Source of the DNA: Paraburkholderia sp. CNPSo 3272
Lineage (GTDB): Bacteria; Pseudomonadota; Gammaproteobacteria; Burkholderiales; Burkholderiaceae
Assembly: GCF_024206495.1 (NCBI RefSeq)
Contig: NZ_JAMBPQ010000021.1
Location: 62,001 to 126,000, forward strand
Reading direction: 5' to 3'
DNA length: 64,000 nucleotides
This document shows, one piece after another, positions 50,520 through 61,653 of the stretch (position 1 is the first letter of the stretch; every line of letters starts with the position of its first letter). Both the position numbers and the translations under genes were made by a program. The notes beneath the pieces were generated by a model. It made no database searches. It was not told the DNA's origin and saw nothing but the letters and a program-made list of their open reading frames with translations.

Positions 50520-51410
50520 ATGGCGCGCGTAGTGGTGGTGGGCAGCATCAACATCGACATGGTCGTCACGACCGACACGTTTCCCCGGCTCGGCGAAACG
50601 CTTTTCGGCACGCGTTTCTCGACCCATCCGGGCGGCAAGGGCGCGAACCAGGCGGTCGCGGCGGCGCGTCTTGGCGCCGAGGTGACGATGATCGGTTGCG
50701 TCGGCGCCGATGCGTTCGGCGGCGAGATGAAAGCGACGCTGGCGCGCGAAGGCGTCGATATCGCGCATGTGAGCACGGGTCGCGAGGCGACCGGCATCGC
50801 GTCGATCACGCTCTCGGGCGGCGATAACGCGATCATCGTCGTGCCCGGCGCGAACCACGAGCTTTCGCCCGAGGACATCGACCATGCAAGTGCTGCGATC
50901 GCCGAGGCCGACGTCGTGCTCGCACAACTCGAAGTGCCCTACGCAACGGTGCTGCACGCCGCGCGGCGCGCCCGCGAACACGGCAAACCATTCTTTCTCA
51001 ATCCCGCGCCCGCAGTCGAACTGAGCGGCGAACTGCTCGAGCTGACTACGCTGCTCACGCCCAACCAGCATGAACTCGCTACCGCCCTGCAAACGCCGGA
51101 AGGCGCGTGGGCCGAGGTCATCGCGCGCTCGCCTGTGCGCATCGCCATGACCCACGGTAAAGACGGCGCGTACTACGCCGACGCCAATGGCGCGCTCGTG
51201 CATCAGCCGGGATTCCCGGTCGAAGCCGTCGATACGACCGGCGCCGGCGACACCTTCAACGGCGCGCTCGCGGCGTTCTGGCATCTCGGCATTGGCGAGG
51301 CCGTGCGGCGCGCGAACGCGGCAGGCGCGCTCTCGGTGACGCGCGCCGGTGCGCAGGGCGGCATGCCCACGCTTGCCGAACTCGAAGCCTTTCTGAACAC
51401 GCAAGTCTGA
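50520..51410 (+). CDS. rbsK: Ribokinase
   Basis: 296 aa of the PfkB family. Ribokinase signatures are VVVVGSINIDMVV at the start, THPGGKGANQAVAAARLG and the catalytic DTTGAGDTFNGALAAF near residue 240. It phosphorylates ribose to ribose-5-phosphate with ATP. First gene of the operon rbsK-rbsD-rbsA-rbsC-rbsB; the next gene starts 8 bp after its stop. Confidence 0.94.
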   Translation: MARVVVVGSINIDMVVTTDTFPRLGETLFGTRFSTHPGGKGANQAVAAARLGAEVTMIGCVGADAFGGEMKATLAREGVDIAHVSTGREATGIASITLSGGDNAIIVVPGANHELSPEDIDHASAAIAEADVVLAQLEVPYATVLHAARRAREHGKPFFLNPAPAVELSGELLELTTLLTPNQHELATALQTPEGAWAEVIARSPVRIAMTHGKDGAYYADANGALVHQPGFPVEAVDTTGAGDTFNGALAAFWHLGIGEAVRRANAAGALSVTRAGAQGGMPTLAELEAFLNTQV

Positions 51411-51418
51411 GATTCGCA

Positions 51419-51817
51419 GTGAAAAAACACGGACATCTGAATCGCGACATCGCACGCGTGCTCGCGCGCATGGGCCACACGGACAGCCTCGTGATCGCCG
51501 ATTGCGGGCTGCCCATTCCCGACGGCGTGGAATGCATCGACGTTTCGCTCGCGGTGGGCGTGCCCGACTTCTTCGCCGTGCTCGACAGCGTGCTCGCCGA
51601 CTTCAAGGCCGAGCGCGCGGTGTTCGCGAGCGAGGCGCAGACGCATAACGCGGCCGTGGTGGCGCGCAGCCGCGAGATGGCCGCCACGCACATCGCCGTG
51701 GAAAACGTGCCGCACGAAGAATTCAAGCGCCGCTGCCGCGAGGCGAAGGCGGTGATCCGCACCGGCGAATGCAGTCCTTACGCGAATGTGATTCTGCATT
51801 CGGGCGTGATCTTCTGA
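51419..51817 (+). CDS. rbsD: D-ribose pyranase
   Basis: 132 aa, full family length. MKKHGHLNRDIARVLARMGH contains the catalytic His. GLPIPDGVECIDVSLAVGVP and RTGECSPYANVILHSGVIF complete the family pattern. It converts beta-pyranose to beta-furanose ribose so that ribokinase can act. The start is a GTG at 51419. It sits between ribokinase and the importer ATPase. Confidence 0.95.
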   Translation: MKKHGHLNRDIARVLARMGHTDSLVIADCGLPIPDGVECIDVSLAVGVPDFFAVLDSVLADFKAERAVFASEAQTHNAAVVARSREMAATHIAVENVPHEEFKRRCREAKAVIRTGECSPYANVILHSGVIF

Positions 51818-51827
51818 GAGGTCCAGG

Positions 51828-53336
51828 ATGCAAGTGATGATGCAGGGGATCGGCAAGGCGTTCGGTCCGGTTCGAGTGCTCGAAGGCGTCGATTTCCGCA
51901 TTGAGGCGGGTGAGATCCATGCGCTGATGGGCGAGAACGGCGCAGGCAAATCGACGCTCATGAAGATTCTCAGCGGGGTTTATCAAGCCGACGCAGGCGA
52001 GATCCTCGTGGACGGGCGCGCGGTGCAGATCCGCAGCACCGTCGAGGCCGAACGCGCGGGCATTGCCATCATTCACCAGGAATTGAACCTCATCCCGCAG
52101 TTGACGGTGATGGAGAACCTGTTCCTTGGCCGCGAGCCGAGCCGCTTCGGCATGGTCGATGTCGCGACGATGCGCACAGAGGCGCGCAAGTGGCTCGACA
52201 AGGTCGGCGCGCAGCGGATCGATCCGCAGACCGAAGCAGGGTTGCTCTCGATCGGTCAGCAGCAACTCGTGGAGATCGCCAAGGCGCTGTCGCTAAATGC
52301 GCAAGTCCTCGTGATGGACGAGCCGACCGCCGCGCTCACGAATCGCGAGATCGAAACGCTGTTCGAGATCATGCAGTCGCTAAAGGCAAGCGGCGTGGCG
52401 ATTGTCTACGTTTCGCACCGCATGGAAGAGATTTTTCGCGTGTGCGACAAGATCAGCGTGCTGCGTGACGGCCATTTCGTTGGTGAGCGCGCGATTCGCG
52501 AGACCGGTTTCGACGAGATCGTGCGCCTGATGGTGGGCCGCGAGATTGGCGAGCGTTTCCCGAAACGCAGCCATGCGCCGGGCGACGTGCGCATGCGCGT
52601 GGCGGGTCTGGCGGACGAAGGCCATATCGAAGGCATTACGTTCGACGTGCGCGCGGGCGAGGTGCTCGGTATTGCCGGGCTCATGGGCGCAGGCCGCAGC
52701 GAGATTCTGCGCACGCTGTTCGGCGCGAACCGCAAGAGCGCGGGCACGGTCACGCTCGACGGCAAGCCGCTCGAGGTGCGCGACGCGTCCAGCGCGATTG
52801 CGGCGGGCATTGGCTTCGTTACGGAAGACCGCAAGCGACAGGGGCTCGTGCTCGGCATGTCGGTGCGCGAAAACGCGACGCTCGTACATCTGGACCAGTA
52901 CGCCACCCTCGGCTTCGTCAACGAGCGCGCGGAGCGCAGCGCCGTCGACGGTCTCATCAAGCAGTTGCGCGTGCGTACGCGCGACGCCGAACTGGACGTC
53001 AAGGCGCTTTCGGGCGGCAACCAGCAGAAGGTCGTGTTTGCGAAGTGGCTGGCGCAGCCGCCGAAGGTGCTGCTGCTCGACGAGCCCACGCGCGGCGTGG
53101 ACGTGGGCGGCAAGGCGGAGATCTACACGATCATCAATCAGCTGGCCGAGCAGGGCGTGGCCATCGTGATGGTGTCGTCCGAGCTGCCCGAAGTGCTGGC
53201 CATGAGCGACCGCATTCTCGTCATGCATCAGGGACGCCAGAACGGCATCTTCGAAGCGGCCACGGCCACCCAGGAACTGATCATGACGGCGGCAGCCGGC
53301 GGCCAGGCGAGCGCCGCGCAAGCCGTGGCGGCCTGA
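51828..53336 (+). CDS. rbsA: Ribose ABC importer, ATP-binding protein
   Basis: 502 aa with two ABC cassettes. Cassette 1 has MGENGAGKSTLMK, the signature LSIGQQQLVEIAKAL and VLVMDEPTAAL. Cassette 2 has the degenerate Walker A GLMGAGRSEILRTL usual for carbohydrate class 2 ATPases, the signature LSGGNQQKVVFAKWL and LLLDEPTRGVDVG. It powers ribose import with RbsC. It begins 10 bp after rbsD. Confidence 0.95.
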   Translation: MQVMMQGIGKAFGPVRVLEGVDFRIEAGEIHALMGENGAGKSTLMKILSGVYQADAGEILVDGRAVQIRSTVEAERAGIAIIHQELNLIPQLTVMENLFLGREPSRFGMVDVATMRTEARKWLDKVGAQRIDPQTEAGLLSIGQQQLVEIAKALSLNAQVLVMDEPTAALTNREIETLFEIMQSLKASGVAIVYVSHRMEEIFRVCDKISVLRDGHFVGERAIRETGFDEIVRLMVGREIGERFPKRSHAPGDVRMRVAGLADEGHIEGITFDVRAGEVLGIAGLMGAGRSEILRTLFGANRKSAGTVTLDGKPLEVRDASSAIAAGIGFVTEDRKRQGLVLGMSVRENATLVHLDQYATLGFVNERAERSAVDGLIKQLRVRTRDAELDVKALSGGNQQKVVFAKWLAQPPKVLLLDEPTRGVDVGGKAEIYTIINQLAEQGVAIVMVSSELPEVLAMSDRILVMHQGRQNGIFEAATATQELIMTAAAGGQASAAQAVAA

Positions 53337-53379
53337 GCGAAGGCGCTTACTCATACACTGAAAACTAGCGAGACATGAC

Positions 53380-54339
53380 ATGTCGCAAGTGACCCTCACC
53401 CCCGGCAGCCGGGCGACGCTGCAAAAGCTCGGACCCTTCGTAGCACTGCTGATCATTTCCGTGGCGCTCTCGATCGTGAGCCGCGATTTCCTCACGCTCG
53501 ACAACCTGCTCAACGTGATGCGGCAGGCGTCGATCAACGCGCTGATCGCGTTCGGGATGACGCTCGTGATCCTGCTCGGCGGCATTGATCTCTCGGCGGG
53601 CTCGGTGCTCGCGCTTTCTTCGGTGATCATCGCGACCCTGCTGAGCGGGGGCACGCCCGCCATCGTCGCGACGCTCGCTGGCCTCGTGGCTGGCGGCCTG
53701 ATGGGCTTCGCCAACGGTCTCGTTATCAGCAAGGGCAAGGTCGCGCCGTTCATCGCCACGCTCGGTTCGATGACGGTGCTGCGCGGCCTCGCGCTCGTCG
53801 TGTCGAACGGCAGCCCGATCAGCAGCTTCAATAGCGACTTCTTTTCGCTGCTGGGCGGCGGCTATGTCGCGCGCCTCGTGCCCATTCCCGTCGTCCTGAT
53901 GCTCGCGATGTTCGGCGTGTTCTGGGTGCTGCTGCGCAAGACCGTGTTCGGCCGTCATATCTATGCAACGGGCGGCAATGCGGAATCGGCGAAGCTTTCC
54001 GGCGTGAAGGTCGATCGCATCCAGCTGTGGGTGTACACGATCGCGGGCGTCATGTCGGCGCTCGCGGGCGTGGTGCTGACCTCGCGCCTGAACTCCGCGC
54101 AGCCGACCGCCGGCACGGGCTACGAGCTCGACGCCATCGCGGCGGTCGTGCTGGGCGGCACGAGCCTCACGGGCGGCCGCGGCTGGATCTTCGGCACGCT
54201 CGTGGGCGCGCTCCTGATCGGCGTGCTCAACAACGGCCTGAACCTGCTCGACGTGTCGTCGTTCTATCAGCAGGTCATCAAGGGCATCGTGATCCTGCTC
54301 GCCGTGCTGATCGATCGCGGCAACAAGAAGTCGTCGTAA
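53380..54339 (+). CDS. rbsC: Ribose ABC importer, permease
   Basis: 319 aa, 8-10 helices of the RbsC/XylH/AraH family. Typical segments are INALIAFGMTLVILLGGIDLSAGSVLAL, TGGNAESAKLSGVKV, YELDAIAAVVLGGTSLTGGRGWIFGT and NNGLNLLDVSSFYQQVIKG. A homodimer would form the membrane channel. It starts 43 bp after rbsA. Confidence 0.95.
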   Translation: MSQVTLTPGSRATLQKLGPFVALLIISVALSIVSRDFLTLDNLLNVMRQASINALIAFGMTLVILLGGIDLSAGSVLALSSVIIATLLSGGTPAIVATLAGLVAGGLMGFANGLVISKGKVAPFIATLGSMTVLRGLALVVSNGSPISSFNSDFFSLLGGGYVARLVPIPVVLMLAMFGVFWVLLRKTVFGRHIYATGGNAESAKLSGVKVDRIQLWVYTIAGVMSALAGVVLTSRLNSAQPTAGTGYELDAIAAVVLGGTSLTGGRGWIFGTLVGALLIGVLNNGLNLLDVSSFYQQVIKGIVILLAVLIDRGNKKSS

Positions 54340-54445
54340 TACCCAGGCCGCGCCACGCTTCATTCGCCTGGCGCGGCAGTTTGGCATCAATAGGTATCCT
54401 GAGGTTTTATCTCCACACACTCCACATATAACGAGGAGGAAGACT

Positions 54446-55411
54446 ATGCATAAGCACAATTCGCCGTCGATTTCGAAACTCTTTGCGGCGCTCGCCGCCG
54501 GTTCGCTCGTGCTGGGCCTCGCGGCCTGCTCGAAGGAAGGTCCGGGCAGCACGGCCGATGCTGGCGCGTCGGCTGCGGCGCCGGCTTCGGGCGGCGCGGT
54601 CACGGTCGGCCTGTCGATCTCGACGCTCAACAATCCGTTCTTCGTCTCGCTGAAGAAGGGCGCCGAAGACGAAGCGAAGAAGGACGGCGTGACGCTCATC
54701 ACCGTCGACGCGCAGAACGATCCGGCCAAACAGCAGGCCAGTGTGGAAGACCTGATCGAGAAGAAAGTCAACGTCATCCTGATCAACCCGACCGATTCAT
54801 CGGCGGTGGCCAACGTCGTGAAGGAAGCGACCAGCAAGGGCATCAAGGTGATTTCGCTCGACCGCAGCGTAAGCGGCGCGGAAGTCAGCTCGCATATCGC
54901 TTCGGACAACAAGGCGGGCGGCAAGATGGCTGCCGGTTTCCTCGCTGAGAAGCTGGGTGGCAAGGGCAACGTCGTCGAGCTGCAAGGCATTCCGGGTTCG
55001 TCGGCGGCCAACGAGCGCGGCGCCGGTTTCGACGACGAAATCGCGGCAAAGGGCGGCGTGAAGATCGTCACGAAGCAGCCGGCCGACTTCGATCGCGCCA
55101 AGGGCCTTTCGGTGATGGAAAACGTCATCCAGAGCAACAAGGACATTCAGGGCGTGTTCGCGCAGAACGACGAAATGGCGCTGGGCGCGGTCAAGGCGCT
55201 GCAGGCTGCGGGCCTGAAGAACGTGGCCGTGGTCGGCTTCGACGCCACCGACGACGCGATCGCCGCGGTCAAGGCCGGCCAGATGGCCGCGACCGTCCAG
55301 CAGCAGCCCGAACTGATCGGCCAGTATGGCGTGCAGGCCGCGAAGAAGGTGGTCGACGGTCAGCGGGTCGACAAGTTCATTCCGGTGCCGCTGAACCTGT
55401 ACAAGCAGTAG
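54446..55411 (+). CDS. rbsB: Ribose-binding protein (lipoprotein form)
   Basis: 321 aa periplasmic-binding protein of the LacI/RbsB fold. VGLSISTLNNPFFVSLKKGA, DAQNDPAKQQASVEDLIEKK, IASDNKAGGKMAAGFLAEKL and FAQNDEMALGAVKAL are RbsB hallmarks. The signal sequence ends LGLAACSKEG, a lipobox, so the mature protein is lipid-anchored rather than free, unlike E. coli RbsB. Very strong ribosome site AACGAGGAGGAAGACT. Strong hairpins follow. Confidence 0.94.
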   Translation: MHKHNSPSISKLFAALAAGSLVLGLAACSKEGPGSTADAGASAAAPASGGAVTVGLSISTLNNPFFVSLKKGAEDEAKKDGVTLITVDAQNDPAKQQASVEDLIEKKVNVILINPTDSSAVANVVKEATSKGIKVISLDRSVSGAEVSSHIASDNKAGGKMAAGFLAEKLGGKGNVVELQGIPGSSAANERGAGFDDEIAAKGGVKIVTKQPADFDRAKGLSVMENVIQSNKDIQGVFAQNDEMALGAVKALQAAGLKNVAVVGFDATDDAIAAVKAGQMAATVQQQPELIGQYGVQAAKKVVDGQRVDKFIPVPLNLYKQ

Positions 55412-55445
55412 GCACGTTTTCAGGCGCGCGCGAGCGTAGTACCAT

Positions 55446-55469
55446 CGGACGCGAAGATCTTCGCGTCCG
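55446..55469. repeat. 24-bp perfect palindrome after rbsB
   Basis: Arms CGGACGCGAA and TTCGCGTCCG surround GATC, a perfect self-complementary 24-mer. As RNA it would form a 10-bp stem with a tetraloop, probably protecting the rbs mRNA 3' end. As DNA it could also be a binding site. Confidence 0.65.
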
Positions 55470-55489
55470 CGCGCGCCGAGAGCGACTGC

Positions 55490-55520
55490 GCGCCCCGTGC
55501 CACACGGGGCGCTTCGTTTT
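55490..55520 (+). terminator. Strong terminator of the rbs operon
   Basis: A perfect 10-bp GC stem GCGCCCCGTG (55490-55499) / CACGGGGCGC (55503-55512) with a 3-nt loop, followed by TTCGTTTT. It separates the rbs structural genes from the LacI-family gene. Confidence 0.85.
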
Positions 55521-55606
55521 GGGGCTTGCCCCGGCTCGCAGCCGCATCGCCCGCTCTTCGCTCCCGCGTTCACCCGACCCCAACCCACACCTAGCAGGAA
55601 CGCCGC

Positions 55607-56638
55607 GTGTCCCAGTTCGAGCGTCTGACTATCGACGACATTGCCCGCCTCGCGGAGGTTTCGCGCACCACGGCCAGCATGGTGATCAACGGCAATGCCG
55701 AGCGCTACCGCATTTCGGCGGCGACGGTCGAGCGCGTGCTGCAGGTGGCGAGAGACCACCATTTCACGCCGTCGCAATCGGCGCGCGCGCTGCGCTCGCG
55801 GCGCAGCAACACGATCGGCCTCGTGATTCCGGATCTGACCAACTCGGCGCACGCCGCGCTCGCCCAGGCCATGGAATGGCAGTGCCGCGAGCGCTACCGT
55901 TATCAGCTCGTGATCGTGACGAGCGACGAAGATCCGGTGCGCGAGACCGAGGGCATCGCGCATCTGGTCGCGCAGCAGGTGGATGGCGTGGTGGTCGTAC
56001 CGTGCACCGCCGATGCGCCGCGCTACGACAAGTGGGTCAAGCGTCTGCCGATCGTGTTCGCCGACCGCCGCGTGGCGACGAGCGCGATTCCCTATGTGAT
56101 TACCGACGCCGCCGAAACGGTGGCGGCCCTGGTGGGCGAAACGATCGAGCAGGGCGCGCACGAAGTGGTGTTCTTCGGCGGCCAGCCAGAACTCTCACCG
56201 AGCCGCGACCGCCTTGCGGGCTATCGGCTCGCGCTCGAGCGCCACGGCATTGCGGAACAGGCCGACTGGGTCTTTCAGCGCGACTACCAGCGGGAGTCGG
56301 GCTATACGCTGATGAAGGCCTGGTTCGAAGCGCACGGGCGCTATCCCGAGGCGCTGTTCGCCGGTTCGATTACGCTGCTCGAAGGCTTGCTGGAGTTCGT
56401 CAACGAAGCACACCAGCTCACGCAGGCGCCGGGCTGCGTGATGACCTTCGACGATCATCAACTGCTCGACTGCCTGCCGCTTCGCATCGACGCCATCGTG
56501 CAGGACAGCGCTCAACTTGCGGAACACAGCCTGCGTTGCGTATTTTCGCTGCTCGAAGGCGAAGGCGCGCCCGAGTCCATTCAGGTGCCCGCGCAGATCC
56601 ATTGCCGGCAGCGGCGCGGGCGGCCCGACCTGGGCTAG
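55607..56638 (+). CDS. LacI-family regulator, probable ribose operon repressor
   Basis: 343 aa from a GTG behind AGCAGGAAC. HTH and hinge: LTIDDIARLAEVSRTTASMV, SQSARALRSRRSNTIGLVIP. The ligand domain resembles the periplasmic sugar-binding fold. The HTH spacing 'VSRTTASMVINGNAERYRIS' resembles the Cra/FruR subgroup, so it might sense a phosphosugar. Position directly after rbsB suggests it is the rbs regulator, although the terminator means separate or read-through expression. It starts 29 bp before the next gene's leader. Confidence 0.85.
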   Translation: MSQFERLTIDDIARLAEVSRTTASMVINGNAERYRISAATVERVLQVARDHHFTPSQSARALRSRRSNTIGLVIPDLTNSAHAALAQAMEWQCRERYRYQLVIVTSDEDPVRETEGIAHLVAQQVDGVVVVPCTADAPRYDKWVKRLPIVFADRRVATSAIPYVITDAAETVAALVGETIEQGAHEVVFFGGQPELSPSRDRLAGYRLALERHGIAEQADWVFQRDYQRESGYTLMKAWFEAHGRYPEALFAGSITLLEGLLEFVNEAHQLTQAPGCVMTFDDHQLLDCLPLRIDAIVQDSAQLAEHSLRCVFSLLEGEGAPESIQVPAQIHCRQRRGRPDLG

Positions 56639-56667
56639 CCCTGCAGGCAGGTAAACGAGGACAACCG

Positions 56668-58629
56668 ATGACGCGTCTTGACAGCCCTATCGATGCGCAG
56701 CGCCTCGACGACGAATGGCTCGAAGCGGACGGCGAGGGCGGATTCGCATCTGGCACCGTCGGCACCGCACGTACGCGCCGCTATCACGCGCTGCTGCTCA
56801 CGGCTACGCAGCCGCCCACGAACCGCGTGGTGCTAATCAATGGCATCGAAGCCTGGCTCGAGGACGGGGAGCGCAAAACCGCGCTGACGATGCAGCGCTA
56901 CGCGCCCGATCTGCTCTACCCCGACACCTCGGAGCGCATCGCGAGCTTCGACACGTCGCCGTGGCCCACGTGGCGCTACCGGCTGGACGGCGGCGCCGTG
57001 CTCACAGCAGAAGTGTTCGTGGCGAAGGCGAGCCGCGAAACCGTGCTGCGCTGGCGGCTCGAGGCATCGTCCGGCGCTGGCAGTACAGTGCTGAAAGTCC
57101 GCCCGCTGATCTCGGGCCGCGACTATCACGGGCTGCACCACCAGAACCCCGCGTTCGATTTCGACGCCCGGATCGACGGCGAATACGTGCGCTGGCAACC
57201 GTACGGCGATCTGCCCGCCGTCGTCGCGCGTTCGAACGGCGCCTATACGCATGCGCCGGACTGGTACCGCAACTTCTGCTATACGAGCGAACGCGAACGC
57301 GGTCTTGACTGCATCGAGGATCTCGCGACGCCAGGCGTCTTCACGTTCGATCTGCGCAAAGGCGACGCCGTGATACTGTTGCGCGCGCAACCATCATCTA
57401 ATGCGCCGGACACCTCGTTCGACCGCAATGAAAGCGCGGTGAGCCGCGCGCAGCTGCTCGCCGGCTTCGAAGAAGTGCGCCGGGCGTCGCTGGGCTCGCG
57501 CCTGCAGCGTTCGGCCAACGCCTATGTCGTCGCGCGTGGCGACGGCCGCACGATCGTCGCGGGCTATCCGTGGTTCACCGACTGGGGCCGCGACACGTTC
57601 ATCGCCATGCGTGGTCTGCTGCTCGCGAATGAGCGCTACGAGGAGGCGGGCGCGATCCTGCTCGAATGGGCCGCGACCGTTTCAGAGGGCATGCTGCCGA
57701 ACCGCTTCGCCGATGCGGGCGGCGCGCCCGAATACAACTCGGTCGACGCATCGCTATGGTTCGTCGTGGCGGTGCACGAGTACTTCGCGGCCGGGAACGT
57801 GCCGCCCGAAGCGCGGCATGCGCTGCAATGCGCCGTCGACGCCGTCCTCGCAGGCTATGCGCGCGGCACGCGCTACCGGATCGCGGCCGACCCGCGTGAT
57901 GGCCTGCTGCGAGCCGGCGTGCCGGGCGTGCAGCTCACCTGGATGGATGCGAAGGCGGGCGACTGGGTCGTCACGCCGCGCATCGGCAAGCCGGTCGAAA
58001 TTCAGGCGCTGTGGATCAACGCGCTGCGCATCGCCGCGGCATGGAATACGCGCTGGCGCGAGTTCGAGGCGCGCGCCAGCGCCTCGTTTGCCGGGCGTTT
58101 TGTCGATCCGTCGACGGGCGCGCTGTTCGACGTGGTCGACGTCGATCACGTGGACGGCACGGCCGACCGCTCGATTCGGCCGAACCAGATCTTCGCGGCA
58201 GGCGGCCTGCCGTTCGCGCTGCTCGAAGGCGATGCGGCGCGCCCGGTCGTGGCGCAGGTCGAAGCCGATCTGCTCACGCCGATGGGGCTGCGCACGCTCG
58301 CGCCGTCGGACCGCGCGTATCGCGGGCACTACCGTGGCGGCGTGCTGGAGCGCGACGGCGCTTATCATCAGGGCACCGTCTGGCCCTGGTTGCTCGGCCC
58401 CTTCGTGGACGCCTGGCTCTATGTGAACGGCGATACTTCGGCGCAGCGCGCGCTCGCGCGCGAGCGGTTCATCGCGCCGCTGCTCGCGCATCTCGACCGC
58501 GCCGGACTCGACCATGTTTCCGAGGTCGCCGATGGCGATGCGCCCCACCGGCCAGGCGGCACACCGTTCCAGGCATGGTCGCTCGGCGAATTGTTGCGTG
58601 TCCTCAAACGGCTCGGCGGCGCCGGCTAG
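56668..58629 (+). CDS. Amylo-alpha-1,6-glucosidase (glycogen-debranching enzyme type)
   Basis: 653 aa. An N-terminal beta-domain (GDE_N; EADGEGGFASGTVGTARTRR, YHALLLTATQPPTNRVVLIN) precedes a six-hairpin alpha/alpha barrel with YPWFTDWGRDTFIAMRGLLL, the conserved catalytic region of archaeal-type debranching enzymes (GH133), and GTVWPWLLGPF near the end. It should cleave alpha-1,6 branches of glucans. The ATG at 56668 follows CGAGGACAACCG, 29 bp after the LacI gene. The upstream frame stays open across the LacI gene but is a shadow. Followed by a GH63-like gene. Confidence 0.88.
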   Translation: MTRLDSPIDAQRLDDEWLEADGEGGFASGTVGTARTRRYHALLLTATQPPTNRVVLINGIEAWLEDGERKTALTMQRYAPDLLYPDTSERIASFDTSPWPTWRYRLDGGAVLTAEVFVAKASRETVLRWRLEASSGAGSTVLKVRPLISGRDYHGLHHQNPAFDFDARIDGEYVRWQPYGDLPAVVARSNGAYTHAPDWYRNFCYTSERERGLDCIEDLATPGVFTFDLRKGDAVILLRAQPSSNAPDTSFDRNESAVSRAQLLAGFEEVRRASLGSRLQRSANAYVVARGDGRTIVAGYPWFTDWGRDTFIAMRGLLLANERYEEAGAILLEWAATVSEGMLPNRFADAGGAPEYNSVDASLWFVVAVHEYFAAGNVPPEARHALQCAVDAVLAGYARGTRYRIAADPRDGLLRAGVPGVQLTWMDAKAGDWVVTPRIGKPVEIQALWINALRIAAAWNTRWREFEARASASFAGRFVDPSTGALFDVVDVDHVDGTADRSIRPNQIFAAGGLPFALLEGDAARPVVAQVEADLLTPMGLRTLAPSDRAYRGHYRGGVLERDGAYHQGTVWPWLLGPFVDAWLYVNGDTSAQRALARERFIAPLLAHLDRAGLDHVSEVADGDAPHRPGGTPFQAWSLGELLRVLKRLGGAG

Positions 58630-58730
58630 CCCGCACCTGTAGCGCCGCGCGCACGCCCGGTGGGCAAACCGCGCTAGCATGGGAGACTCGCGGCACCCGC
58701 CGTCCCGCGCCCCAATTCAAGGAGATGTCC

Positions 58731-61454
<2,724 letters not shown>

Positions 61455-61653
61455 GAGCGTGTTCGCAGGTGTCGGTTGCGAACCGGCAGTCGCCGTGTCC
61501 GAGCGTTGGTCAGGAGATAACACCCGCTACGCGCGAAATTCGCGAACCTAGCCAAACCCCCCGCAGTCAGCGTTTGACAGCGCTGGCACACTCGATGCGT
61601 TCACGCTGACCGACAGTTGGGCCCAGCCAACTGCAGCCGAGCCGAGGTGCAAC

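Noticed and set aside
55519..56667. A long in-frame extension upstream of the debranching enzyme
   Set aside because: It reads through the LacI gene in another frame, is Arg-rich, and the ATG at 56668 has a ribosome site and the family N-terminus.
58011..58730. Upstream extension of the GH63-like gene overlapping the debranching enzyme
   Set aside because: Shadow sequence; AAGGAG followed by the ATG at 58731 gives the natural start.
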